DNA from: Asterias amurensis
Lineage: Eukaryota > Echinodermata > Asteroidea > Forcipulatida > Asteriidae
DNA: 64,000 bases
Direction of reading: 5' to 3'
NCBI RefSeq assembly: GCF_032118995.1
Contig: NC_092669.1
Location: 11,456,335 to 11,520,334 of the forward strand
The notes beneath the pieces are model-generated. The model worked only from the letters and a program-made list of their open reading frames with translations. It did no database searches and had not been told where the DNA came from. Below are positions 1-10,160 of the stretch, in pieces. Every line of letters begins with the position of its first letter. The stretch's first letter is position 1. The translations under genes were made by a program, and so were the position numbers.

Positions 1-775
1 CAATTCGCGAATATGTGCGCACACGTATGCAATGTCGTGAAACAATTCGCGAATATGTGCGCACACGTATGCAATGTCGTGAAACAAATCGCGAATATGT
101 GCGCACACATATGCAATCTCGTGAACCAAATCGTGAATATGTGCGCACACGTATGCAATTTCGTGAACCAAATCGTGAATATGTGCGCACACGAGTGCGA
201 TTTGTTTTGCAATGTCGTGAATTTTATTGCATACCATGTTGCATACCATTAGGATGATGTCATAGTTGTGGATAATTTGTTACCGATCTAGGGAGTACTG
301 TGGCGCTACAGCAGGCTCCCTCTGTAAAGCATGTGTATAACCAGGAACTTGGCACCAGGCCAAGGACGACCACACGCCTCGCTTGCCTCACAACAAAGAC
401 TACTGCTGCAATGACTACCGCTTATCTCACTGTTGGAAAGAAACCCCCCAGATCATTAGACATTTTATTCAAAGGTATGCAACATGGTATGCAATAAAAT
501 TCACGACATCGCAAATAATATTCGCAGACGTGTGCGCACATATTCGCGAATTGTTTCACGACATTGCATACGTGTGCGCACATATTCGCGAATTGTTTCA
601 CGACATTGCATACGTGTGCGCACATATTTGCGAATTGTTTCACGACATTGCATACGTGTGCGCACATATTCGCGAATTGTTTCACGACATTGCATTCGTG
701 TGCGCACATATTTGCGAATTGTTTCACGACATTGCATACGTATGCGCACACGTTTGCGATATGCGATGTCCCTTC
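1..775. mobile_element. Foldback element built of inverted 42-bp tandem arrays
   Basis: About five 42-bp units containing AATATGTGCGCACACG fill 1-235. About five and a half units of the same sequence in reverse complement fill 530-762. Between them is a non-repetitive core (about 245-500) whose ends also mirror each other: GCATACCATGTTGCATACCA on the left and a GGTATGCAACATGGTATGC sequence on the right. The whole is a giant inverted repeat, as in Foldback or Galileo-type DNA transposons, with satellite-like arms. The right end is near 760-775, in GCGATATGCGATGTCCC. The left end is outside the window, so no target duplication can be checked. Because 42 is a multiple of three, the arms are open in several frames on both strands; these open frames are not genes. 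Confidence 0.8.
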
Positions 776-929
776 AGGGCCACCATATTATTGACAAAAT
801 TTGAAAGGGAAATGTACAAACTTTATCAATGTCGGCACTTCAATGTAGTCACACTAGTCGCCCAGGCTTATTAGCAGATATTCATTTTTGCGTTTGACCT
901 TGTGTGTTTTGTTTGTTTCGGACCTTTAG

Positions 930-3900
930 GGCGTCGGAGAGGTCGTTGACCTTGGCAAAGATGTCACACATATAAAGATTGGCGACAGTATAGCTTTCAT
1001 GTGCCTTACAGCTTTTGGTGAATACGTGGTAAGTCACACCACACTGGTCCTGTTTTACACTATAAATAAAACAAGAGTTTTAAAGGAACTTTACAGATAT
1101 AAGATAACATTTTGTCAAAGATCACAGATTTACATAAAACTTGCGAGGTCTATGATGATGATAGTTGAAAACATCACTTGAAATATTTCTGTCTGGCCTT
1201 TAAATCAACATTAAGATGACAACAAATTATGATCCTACAAAATGTACCTTTATTTAAGACTAGGCTGAATTGTTGTGTATTGTTGTAACTTACAAGCAAT
1301 GGAGAGCTGTTGATAGTATAAAACATTGTGAGAAACGGCTCCCTCTGAAGTATCTTAGTTTTTGAGAAAGAAGTAACTTCTCACTAAAATAATTGAATTG
1401 AATTCGAGGCCTCAGCTGAGTTTGAATTTATGTGAATTATTTCCTTTTGGACAGATGATTGACAAAGTACAGGCATTTCCAATTGCAAGTGTGAAGCCAG
1501 AGTATGTACCATTAATGGTCAGCGGATTGACTGCAGATTTAGCCCTCAGGAATGTGAGTATAGAATTTAATTTAATTCAATGCGCCGTATTTGTTACTAC
1601 TATAATATTTTAGAAAACTTAGATGTAGTATAGCGCCGGTATCTGCCTAAAGAAGGCGCTCATTGCGCTTGAGGAGAGAAAGACAAATTAGGACTGAGGA
1701 TTGTAATGTTGTGATGGATGGAGATGATTTGACAGTCAGTGGGAGTTAGTTCCACTAATCCACTCCCGGACTGATGATAAAGAAAAATACTCACGCCCCA
1801 AAGAGTGGAAGTCCTGGGGTCGATTTCACAAAGAGGTGTATGGGTGGATGAAGTTGATGAGGTTATCTGGGGCATTGTTGTGAACGTGCTCTCAAACAAT
1901 CACTTCCACTGGGTATAATTCATACACCTAATTTTCCTAACAAAGTCCACAGATTTACACTAAACTTACACAATGTGAAGATCATGATAAGTCGAAAGCT
2001 TCCCTGACAATATTACTTGCTGAGGTAATGTAGGTATTGAGAAATGAGTAAAACAAATAATTTTCGTCTCACTTTCGCATGTAAAACGTATTAACCAGCT
2101 ATGCTATGGTTTTGGTATATCATAACTGGTTAATGAGATTTTACATGTTAACATAATTTTCGTCTTCCTGGGTTCTATTTCTATGGTTACAACACACCTG
2201 TAAACGTTTTTCTCACTATGAGAACAGCTATTGCCAATATTGCCTCCTTTTGGCTTTGAGTTCATCCAAATGGATAAAACCTTCATGAGACTTTTTGTGA
2301 ATAACATTGCCCAAAAAACAAAAAAATTATTAAAATATATGTATTTTTTTAATAGGCTGGCAGAATAAAGAAAGGAGAAACAGTGTTGGTTACAGGTGAG
2401 TAGAACTAAACTATTATTTGTTTTCCTTGAAGACCCTAGGGTCGATTTCACACAAAGTTTGGACTAGTCCTAACTTAGTACTAGTCCTGGGAGATATTAA
2501 AAACCTAGTCTTAAGTTAGGACGAGTAAATCATCCTAACTCAAGATAAGACTGGTCTTAACTCTTTGTGAAAACCCACCCCTGGACAATATTGGTAATTA
2601 CTAAAAATTATTATTTTCATCAAACCTTACTTTGTAACTAGTAATGGGGAGAGGTTGATAGTATAAAACATTGTGACAAACGGCTCCCTCTGAAGTGACA
2701 TAGTTTTCGAGAAAGTAATTTTCTGAGAATTTGATTTCTCGACCTCAGATTTAGAATTTGAGGTCTCAAAATCAACCATCTGAAGGCACACAACTCTGTG
2801 TGACAAGGTGTTTTTTCTTTCATTATTATCTCGCAACTTTGATGATCAATTGAGGTCAAATTTTCACAGGTTTTTATTTTATGTATATGTTGAGATACAC
2901 CAAGAAGTGAGAAGACTGGTCTTTGACAATTACCAATACTGTCCAGTAAGAATAGTGTCCAGGATATCTTTTTAACCACTCATAATTGGTATTTAAAAAA
3001 ATTGTCTTGCCGTCTCCGATAAGAAATAACCATAAGTTGGCCTACTCATGGTTATTTGTTTTAAATTATTGGAGCTTGACATCCCAGAGTATACTGACAT
3101 GCCTTACTACAGGGCATTCTCACACAATGGGCAACCTGCATTCAAGATTTTACGCGTACAAGTGTATGTAGCACAGAGTCAAGCTCCAGTGCTCGTCCCT
3201 TGAGCGCGCTACGTAGCTTAGTATCCAGCTTAGTGTATATTCTGTGTTCGAGGCATTTTCAACAAACATTTCCCTTTCGGTTAGTTAGTCTCTTCTACAC
3301 TCCTCAATATTTCATAAGTTCATAATTATTTCCTCAACCACAAGCTGTTTTGACAATCTACAATGTATACATGATATGGAAGTGCTCTATGTACTTCACA
3401 AGAAGTTATATGTTGGTGACCTTCTCTTGACCTTTTGACCTGTCTAAACCGGAAGTGTCTGTAAAATGCTTTTGAAAAAAAAAATGTATTTGTGGCTTTT
3501 TAGGTTGAAATTTATCCTTTTAGATGCTTTACCTTATAGTACAGCAATTAACTTTTGTGCTTGGAACAAAAACTTATATCTAGTTTTAAAAGTATTTTAT
3601 ATGTATTTTCTGTTTCAATTGTGGTTTTACAGCTGCTGCTGGTGGGACTGGCTCACTTGCGGTGAGTATGAACTAAATCCTCATCAGTAGCCAGACTTTA
3701 AATGCCTGAAAAATGCTTTGAAAAATTGTGGCTTTTAGGTTGAAATTTATATTTACGATGCTTTACCTTATAATACACAAGTTGATTTTTTGAAGTTTCA
3801 TCTGAACTAAATAAACTTCACGTCTTAACCACCCACCCTCATGTAATGGTCTACGAAATTCAAGAGCATCGGGGCATTACCCCTTCTCTTTTCAATAAGT

Positions 3901-6900
3901 GCACTGGGTTCTTAAACGTGTGTTACACAACATCAAGACCAACGGCTTAAGTCCCATCTGAAGGATGATGCAAAATGGTCAAGTCTTGTCTAAGGTCACA
4001 AGTGTCACGACTGGTGGGACTTGACCCCACACTCTACTGAACCAGGGTTTGAACGCAGTGCTCTTAACCGCTCGGCCACGATACTTCCATGAATATTTAC
4101 ACCAATCTTTTCACACAGGTTCAATTTGCCAAACTGGCAGGCTGTCACGTCATCGGCACCTGCTCTTCAGAGTCGAAAGCAGAATATCTTAAGGTAATTT
4201 TCTTTCTCTATCTAGTCTTGATTCATGATGCTAATTACCTTACAAAGGTAACGCTTGAAAGCCAACAACGGCCTAAATAGCTCTTTTGTAGAGTGTTGGC
4301 CCCTTAATCCAGAGGTCGTTTACAAATCACTCTAGTAAATTCTTCTTTGTACAAACTAAAATCATTTAAATGCCCTGTACACGTTTGGTAATTGTCAAAG
4401 ACTAGTGTTCTCACTTGGTGTATCCTATCTTAAGCATAAAATAACAAGCCTGTGAAAATTTGAGCTCAATCGGTCGTAGCAGTTGTGAGATAATAATGAA
4501 AGAAAAAATACCCTAAAATAAAAGACTTCTTTTATTATTTTAAGTGAAAAATTACCTCTTTCTCAAAAACTATGTTACTTATTAAAGAGGAAGTCGTTTC
4601 CCACACTGTTTTATACTATCAACAGCTCTCCAATGCTCATTACAAAGTCAGTTTTTAAGTTAATATTTGTTTTGAGTAATTACCAAACGTGTACCTTCCG
4701 TTTAAACTTTTTTTTTTCAATGTTCCCACTACTCAGAGTATTGGCTGTGACAGGCCGATCATTTACACCAAGGAAAACGTAGGAGATGTTCTGAGGAAGG
4801 AGTACCCAGTAAGTATAAGAGATAATATTAGTTTTGGTTTTACCCGTATACACCGATGTGTGGGTACGGCATGAGATATTTTCTTCCAAGGTAAAAGACA
4901 CAACCCCCCCCCCCCGCCTCAATTGGAAGCATTCTGCACCATAGCACCTTGTAAACCACGACATGGTGCTACATGCTATATAAAAGGAGTAGATCTCATA
5001 ACTCAAACGTAATCCTACATAAGCTTGGGCGATATCACGATATTATCGCATATCGCGATACTTATTTGGAAACGATTTCAATATCGGATCGATTTGGTTT
5101 TAATCGAAATATCATGATTAATTGCAATTAATTCATGATTAAGTATCACAATGTATTTCTCGGCTGAGACATCTGGCACCCCATAGGTTTGGAGTAAAAC
5201 CAGAAGAACAGGTAATTAGAACGCCTCTCTTATGCTATGACTGTCTCTTCTACAACTTTCACTTGGAGTTTTTAGACTGATGATGTCAAATTTAATTAAT
5301 CGCGATTATATCGAATATCGCGATATATTGTCGGCGATATATCGTGAATAAAATAAATCGATATCGCCAAAGCTTAGTCCTACATACATGTACCTTTCAG
5401 AACTCTGTATGTTAAAGGGACACATTGCCTTGGATCGGTCGAGTTGGTCTTTGAAAAGCGTTTGTAACCGTTTTTTATAAAATGCATATGGGTAGAAAGA
5501 TGTTGTAAAAGTAGAATACAATGATCCACACAAACATGCCTCAAAATTGCGTGGTTTTCCTTTTACCTCGACGACTAACACGTCGGCCATTTATGGGGGT
5601 CAAAATTTTGACTCCCATAAATGGCTGACCGTGTTAGTTCGCACAGTAGAAGAAAAACCACGCAATTTCGAGGCAAACTTGTGTGGATCATTGTATTCTA
5701 CTTTTAAAACATCTTTCCAACCATATGCATTATATAAAAAACGGTTACAAACGCTTTTGTTTTGACCAACTCGTCCATTCCAAGGCAACGTGTTCCTTTA
5801 ACGCCTCACTTTGTTATAATTGAATACTGAAGTTAACACTACCGTCAAAGATTTATTGACAATTTTTAATGCTTGTTTTTTTCCCCCAGAAAAAAATAGA
5901 TGTTGTTTATGAATGCATTGGCGGGGAGATGTTTTCAACAAGCTTTGACTGGTAAGAATCATGAATTCTGGATGCTTTGAATGAATAATTTCCCCATGAA
6001 AAAGAAGAATACAGGTACTCTGTATGGATTCCATTCATAAAGTTGTTAAAGCCATTGGACCCTTTTGGTTCAGGAGTTACAAATAACTTACAGGGTTTAC
6101 AGAAGGCAATGGTGAAAGACTTCTCTTGAAATATTATTCCATTAAATGCTTTTTGAGAAAACAGCAAAACAATATCAATTCTCGTTATCGAGAATTACAG
6201 ATTTATTTTAAACACATGTCCTGACACAGCGAAACGCGCGGAAACAAGGGTGGGTTTTTACGTTTTTTTCTCCCGACTCCAATGACCGATTGAGCCTAAA
6301 TTTTCACAGGTTTGTTATTTGATATAGAAGTTGTGGGCCTTGGACAATACTGTTTACCGAAAGGGTCCAATGGCTTTAAGCAGCACTATGACATTGGGCC
6401 CTTTCAAGCTGTGCCCAATGTCATAGAGCTGCTTATATGCGGAAATAAATGCTTACCAATTTCCTGCTTAGCAGAAATGAGCAGGATACCAAAAATTGTA
6501 CACAATGCGGCATGAAAACTTGGCTGGTAACCTTATTTTGGTTATAGCATAATTTTGTGTGTACTGAGCTACGTTATGTGCTATTTGGCTCCTAAGTTGG
6601 TTAGCATATACCTTACAGGTTAGCTTATTACATAGTTGATTAAAGGGACACACCGGCCGAATTGGGCTATTTGGGCTAAAAAATAGACTAAGATATGACT
6701 TCAATGGTCTTCCAGGAATCAAGAAGAACAGTCCTTAATGAAAAATCATCAAATTTAGCCGTTTTTGAGCACTTTAAGACAAAAACGCAGGTCGCGTGAT
6801 TGTTCTAACCAAAAAGTGGTACAAACAATCACGTGACCTTCCGGGCTAGTTTGACTTTCAGCCATCAAAAAGTAACTTACTTGGCACTTGTGTCTTTTTG

Positions 6901-9900
6901 CACGCCACTTAACCATTGCTTCTCACCACCCAGGGGTAAAATGGGTACCTGTGAGGGCTGAGATGGTTTATGTGAATGATAAGCTCGGAGCGCAGTTACT
7001 TGCAGGCCCTGCTGTATACTCCCCAGGGAGCTGAGATGGTCTAAGGAATGATTTAAGGCCCAGTGACCTGGGGTAATAATGCTGGAAGCACTTTGAGCCG
7101 CCCTTCGGGCTGTGATAAAGCGCTATATAAAAATCGATTACCTAAAAATTATATTTTTATGTATATTCCACTCCCCCTTTTGTGACAACTTGTTCTCTTT
7201 TTGTCTACTTTTTCTCTGGGTTAGCCTGGCACATTTGGGGCGCATGGTCATCATCGGATTTGTCTCGGGATACGCCGAAGGCACTAATGCTGAAGGATTT
7301 AATGCTGCTACTCCACATTTGAGTAAACAGCAAACGATGATTGTAAGTAGTTATAGGAAGATTGATAAAGACCAGATTGGTAAATGTTACACATGTTTAA
7401 TTTTAAGGCACTGGACACGTTTGGTAATAAGCCATGTTTGCTTTACTGTAAGGTGCTTTGAAACAGTGTTGAAGCGCTTTATAAATGCAATTAAGACACT
7501 ATTGGTAATTACTCAAAATAATTATTAGCATAAAACCTCACTTGGTAATGAGTAATGGGGAGAGGTTGATGGTATAAAACATTGTGAGAAACGGCTCCCT
7601 CTGAAGTGCCATTGTTTTCGAGAAAGAAGTAATTTTCCACGAATTTGATTTCAAGACCTCAGGTTTAGAACTTGAGGTCTCAATTTCAACCATCTAAACG
7701 TACAGAACTTTATGTGACAAGGGTGTTTTTTTCTTTCATTATTATCTCGCAACTTCGATGACCAATTGAACTCAAATTTTCACAGGTTAGTAACTGTATG
7801 CGTATGTTAAGATACATCAGCTGTGAAGGCTAGTCTATGACAATTACCAATTGTGTCCACTGCCTGAAAGTTAGTTAAGTTACGAGATAGATTTGGATAG
7901 TGTCTGATACAATGACTTGCTTAGTCACATTGTACCGCTTATAGTTGAATTCCTCAGACTTAAGAGACCGCCGATATGTCAAATGGTTCGGGCAAGCATT
8001 TACATAGCAACCTCCAGATTAGCAAAGGTACCATACACATCCATTCAGAATTGTAATGGGTGTTCACTGTCTCTGTAAACCACAGGCATGAGAATGGGCG
8101 ATGATGAAAAAACAGGAAATCTATTTTGTACCCAAACAAATCTGAAAAATTGAACGCTAAAAATGCAAGTCCATGAGGTGATAGCAGTTTAGATAGCGAT
8201 TAGGTTTTCCTGACTACACAACAACTGGAACTTCTTGGAACCAAGACTGTATACCCCCTACAAAACACCCCCAAATTTTATATCAAATTCACACTGAACT
8301 CAAAGACGACAAATTTGAAAAGCAAAAAAAAACCTGGAATTCCTGTTTAAACAGGAAGATTCTCATGCCTGAAACCATTGAATGGTGCTATGCAATAGGA
8401 CAAATCTCATATCAAACCTAGGCCCACATACCTTGCAGGAAAAAACTGTATACGATAAGCTTGGGCGATATCTATTTATTTTATTCACCATAGATATGGC
8501 CGACAATATATCGCAATTTCGATATATTCGCGATTAATTAAATTTGACATCACCATTCTTCAAACTCCAAGTGAAAGTTGTAGAAGAGACAGTCATAGCA
8601 TAAGAGAGGTGTTCTACTGGTCTTCTGGTTTTACTCCAAACCTATGGGGTGCAACATGTCTCGGCTAGGAAATACTTTGTGATATTGCGATCTTTAATCG
8701 ATATCGCGGTATATCGCGATGAATCGATTCAAACCAAATCAATCCGATATCGTTTCCAAATTAATATCACGATATTCGATAATATCGTGATATCGCCCAA
8801 GCTTAGTATACGAGCGCCACTCAGTGACAGATATGCGCTATATAAGAATTTACTGTTATTTGACCTACATGTACTAACCCAAATTATTGTTGCTTCTATA
8901 TGGCAGCTTCTAACCCGCTCACTCAGTGTAAGTGGATTTTATTTATACAGTCACAACCCCGATTGGAACGAGTCTTTCGCCAGACAAGTAAAGCTTTTTG
9001 AGGAAGGGTCACTGCAGAGCAATATTGATAATGGAAAGAACTGCGAGAAAGGGCCGTTTAAAGGCATCGAGGCAATCGCAGATGCAATTGAGGTAAGTCT
9101 TTCAAACTTTTAATGGTGGGAGTAGAATTGGTTAAAGACAGTGGACACTATAGGTAATTGTCAAAGACCAGTCTTCTCACGTCGCGCATCTCAACTTTAT
9201 GCACAAAATAACAAACTTGTGAGAAGTTGAGCCCAATCAGTCGTTGAAGTTGCGAGATAATAATGAAAGAAAAAACATCATTGTCACACAAATTGTCCGA
9301 TTCAGATGCTTGATTTCCATACCTCAAAAACTAATTCTGAGGTCTTGAAATCAAATTTGTGGAAAATTACTTCTTTCTCAAAAACAATGTTACTTCAGAG
9401 GGAGCCATTTCTTACGTTTTATACTATCAACAGCTCTCTATTACTCGTTTCCAAGTAAGTTTTTATGCTAGTTTTTAAGACTAGCCTCCACAGTTGGTGT
9501 ATCTCAACAAATGCATAAATAATAAACCTGTGAAAATTTGAGCTCAATCGGTCATCGAAGTTGCGAGATAATAATGAAAGAAAAAACACCCTTGTCACAC
9601 GAACTTGTGTGCTTTCAGATGCTTGATTTCGAGACCTCAAACTCTAAATCTGAGGTCTCTAAATCAATATCGTGGGAAATTACTTCTTTCTCGAAAACTA
9701 CATTACTTCAGAAGGAGCACTTTCTCACAATGTTTTATACCATCAACCTCTCCCCATTACTTGTTACAAAGAAAGGTTTTATGCTAATAATTATTTTAAG
9801 TTAGAACCAATAGTGTCCACTGCCTCTAAAAATATTATGGGCTGGGGTGCTTTAGTTATTGAGAAATGAGTATAACAATTTCACAGAAATATTTAATTAT

Positions 9901-10160
9901 TTACAAAGGATTTATGCGACTCTCTTGAAAACAGAAACTGTGGTTTTACTTTTTCTCAAAAACTTGACTTACATGTATGAGGCTTTAACTTCTACAGGTA
10001 AATTATATTATGTATCTTCATTCACAGTGAGTAGGAATTCATGTCATGGGCAGAAACTTGATCTACGAAAGTTATCAAAATCCACTTTTTCTTGTTCTTT
10101 TCTCCCCAGTTTCTCTACACCAAGAAGAGCCAAGGCAAAGTCGTGGTTGAGATTCAATAA
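930..10160 (+). CDS. PTGR3: Prostaglandin reductase 3 / ZADH2 (3' ten exons, N-terminus outside window)
   Basis: Medium-chain dehydrogenase/reductase of the quinone-oxidoreductase group. In mammals PTGR3 reduces the 13,14 double bond of 15-oxo-prostaglandins with NADPH. Coding exons with GT-AG borders: 930-1028, 1455-1553, 2356-2395, 3633-3661, 4119-4193, 4737-4808, 5890-5951, 7225-7342, 8907-9092, 10110-10160 (TAA). They join in frame to 276 residues. Diagnostic stretches, compared with my recollection of the human protein: GVGEVVDLG, VKPEYVPLMVSGLTA, AAAGGTGSLA (nucleotide-binding loop), CHVIGTCSSESKAEYLK, GCDRPIIY, VDVVYECIGGEMF, GRMVIIGFVSGY. Roughly the first 100 residues, with the GroES-like N-terminal fold, must lie left of position 1. 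The protein ends VVVEIQ and lacks the SKL peroxisomal signal I recall at the human C-terminus. The introns are full of MITEs. The family call is firm; subcellular location is open. Confidence 0.93.
1280..1395 (-). mobile_element. MITE family A, fragment
   Basis: An internal piece of the commonest repeat in this window, recognised by GGAGAGCTGTTGATAGTATA and by CATTGTGAGAAACGGCTCCC, in the same orientation as the copies at 2582 and 7405. Neither terminus is present. Confidence 0.6.
2444..2582. mobile_element. Palindromic MITE family G
   Basis: The left end GTCGATTTCACACAAAG mirrors the right end CTCTTTGTGAAAACCCACC. The inside consists of repeated CCTAACTTAG / CTTAAGTTAGGAC motifs. Related copies lie at 57668-57735 and 62320-62485. 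It lies in PTGR3 intron 3. Confidence 0.65.
2582..2950 (-). mobile_element. MITE family A copy
   Basis: About 370 bp from GGACAATATTGGTAATTACT to ACCAATACTGTCCAG. Inside are a CTCCCTCTGAAGTGACATAG block, an inverted GACCTCAGATTT...AAATT-GAGGTCTC hairpin and TTTCACAGGTTTTTATTTTA. It lies in PTGR3 intron 3. Confidence 0.75.
3880..4084 (-). mobile_element. tRNA-derived SINE, type 1 (5' part)
   Basis: On the minus strand the sequence begins GTATCGTGGCCGAGCGGTTA and continues AGAGCACTGCG, then a B-box-like region (degenerate, reads GGGTCAAGTCCC) followed by CACGACACTTGTGACCTTAG. The head resembles a Ser/Leu-class tRNA (GTGGCCGAGTGG A box). It lies in PTGR3 intron 4, just upstream of the exon at 4119. 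Confidence 0.65.
4373..4700 (+). mobile_element. MITE family A, subfamily with ACACGTTTGGTAATT ends
   Basis: The ends GTACACGTTTGGTAATTGTC and TAATTACCAAACGTGTACCT are inverted repeats. The body is the family A body (AAAATTTGAGCTCAATCGGT and a deoxy-A-rich GAAAGAAAAAATACCC). Sister copies lie at 26460 and 48702. It lies in PTGR3 intron 5 and abuts the acceptor of the exon at 4737. Confidence 0.75.
5020..5376. mobile_element. hAT-like MITE family D, copy 1
   Basis: The termini are TAAGCTTGGGCGATATC and the mirrored GATATCGCCAAAGCTTA. The flanks ATCCTACA (5012-5019) and GTCCTACA (5377-5384) form an 8-bp target duplication with one mismatch. Subterminal regions are strings of ATCG-rich palindromes (TATCGCGATA, ATATCGCGATATAT). 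An 8-bp duplication is the hallmark of hAT transposases. No coding capacity is seen. It lies in PTGR3 intron 6. Confidence 0.85.
5412..5801. mobile_element. Palindromic TTAA MITE family B, copy 1
   Basis: A 390-bp near-perfect hairpin running from TTAAAGGGACACATTGCC to GGCAACGTGTTCCTTTAA. The symmetry centre is near CAAAATTTTG at about 5600. It is bounded by TTAA, as expected for piggyBac-like insertion. A second copy of exactly 390 bp is at 57030-57419. The open frames read from both strands of the arms are products of the palindrome. It lies in PTGR3 intron 6. Confidence 0.88.
6046..6379 (+). mobile_element. TTAA MITE family C, copy 1
   Basis: Ends TTAAAGCCATTGGACCCTTT and AAGGGTCCAATGGCTTTAA. 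Inside are CAATATCAATTCTCGTTATC, GGGTGGGTTTTTACG and TTTTCACAGGTTTGTTATTT. Other copies lie at 21043, 33799 and 39339. It lies in PTGR3 intron 7. Confidence 0.82.
6405..6605. mobile_element. MITE family E copy
   Basis: GCCCAATGTCATAGAGCTGC at the left and the GCTACGTTATGTGCTATTTG region at the right frame a GCAGAAATGAGCAGGATACC core. This is the 'GCCCAATTTCATAGAGCTGCTTAGCA' family, seen about ten times in the window. Confidence 0.6.
6918..7142 (+). mobile_element. tRNA-derived SINE type 1, 3' part with LINE-like tail
   Basis: The SINE body (CACCCAGGGGTAAAATGGGT, ACTCCCCAGGGAGCTGAGAT) ends in AAAGCGCTATATAAAAATCG. This tail matches the 3' end of the LINE fragment at 32818-33255. The tRNA head is missing. 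Confidence 0.65.
7405..7866 (-). mobile_element. MITE family A, long copy with inserted segment
   Basis: It begins GGCACTGGACACGTTTGGTA. After about 90 unrelated bases (which include AAGCGCTTTATAAATGCAAT) the start motif recurs as AAGACACTATTGGTAATTAC. The rest is a standard family A body ending CCAATTGTGTCCACTGCC. It lies in PTGR3 intron 8. Confidence 0.7.
8456..8805. mobile_element. hAT-like MITE family D, copy 2
   Basis: Perfect termini TAAGCTTGGGCGATATC and GATATCGCCCAAGCTTA. The target duplication GTATACGA is perfect (8448-8455 and 8806-8813). The interior carries ATCG-rich palindromes and lies in the opposite orientation to copy 1. It sits just upstream of the PTGR3 exon at 8907. Confidence 0.9.
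9132..9835 (+). mobile_element. Two adjacent MITE family A copies
   Basis: The first copy runs about 9132-9470 (GACAGTGGACACTATAGGTA to CAACAGCTCTCTATTACTCG). A second, with its body starting near 9480 (ACTAGCCTCCACAGTTGGTG), runs to 9835 and ends AATAGTGTCCACTGCCTC. Only one start terminus and one end terminus are intact, so this looks like a nested or recombined pair. It lies in PTGR3 intron 9. Confidence 0.7.

Noticed and set aside
1..235. Regularly spaced repeats resembling a CRISPR array
   Set aside because: The whole 42-bp unit is repeated, with no unique spacers, and the window is clearly animal DNA.
383..874. Open frame of 163 codons and its antisense partner of 109 codons
   Set aside because: Both are read through the 42-bp tandem arrays; the stop-free length comes from the unit size, not from selection.
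5306..5788. Frames in both directions across the 5412-5801 palindrome
   Set aside because: The same peptides recur in the other MITE copy at 57030; they are by-products of the hairpin.
7112..7528. 138-codon open frame on the plus strand
   Set aside because: Only 7225-7342 is real coding sequence (PTGR3 exon); the rest is read-through into intron and MITE.
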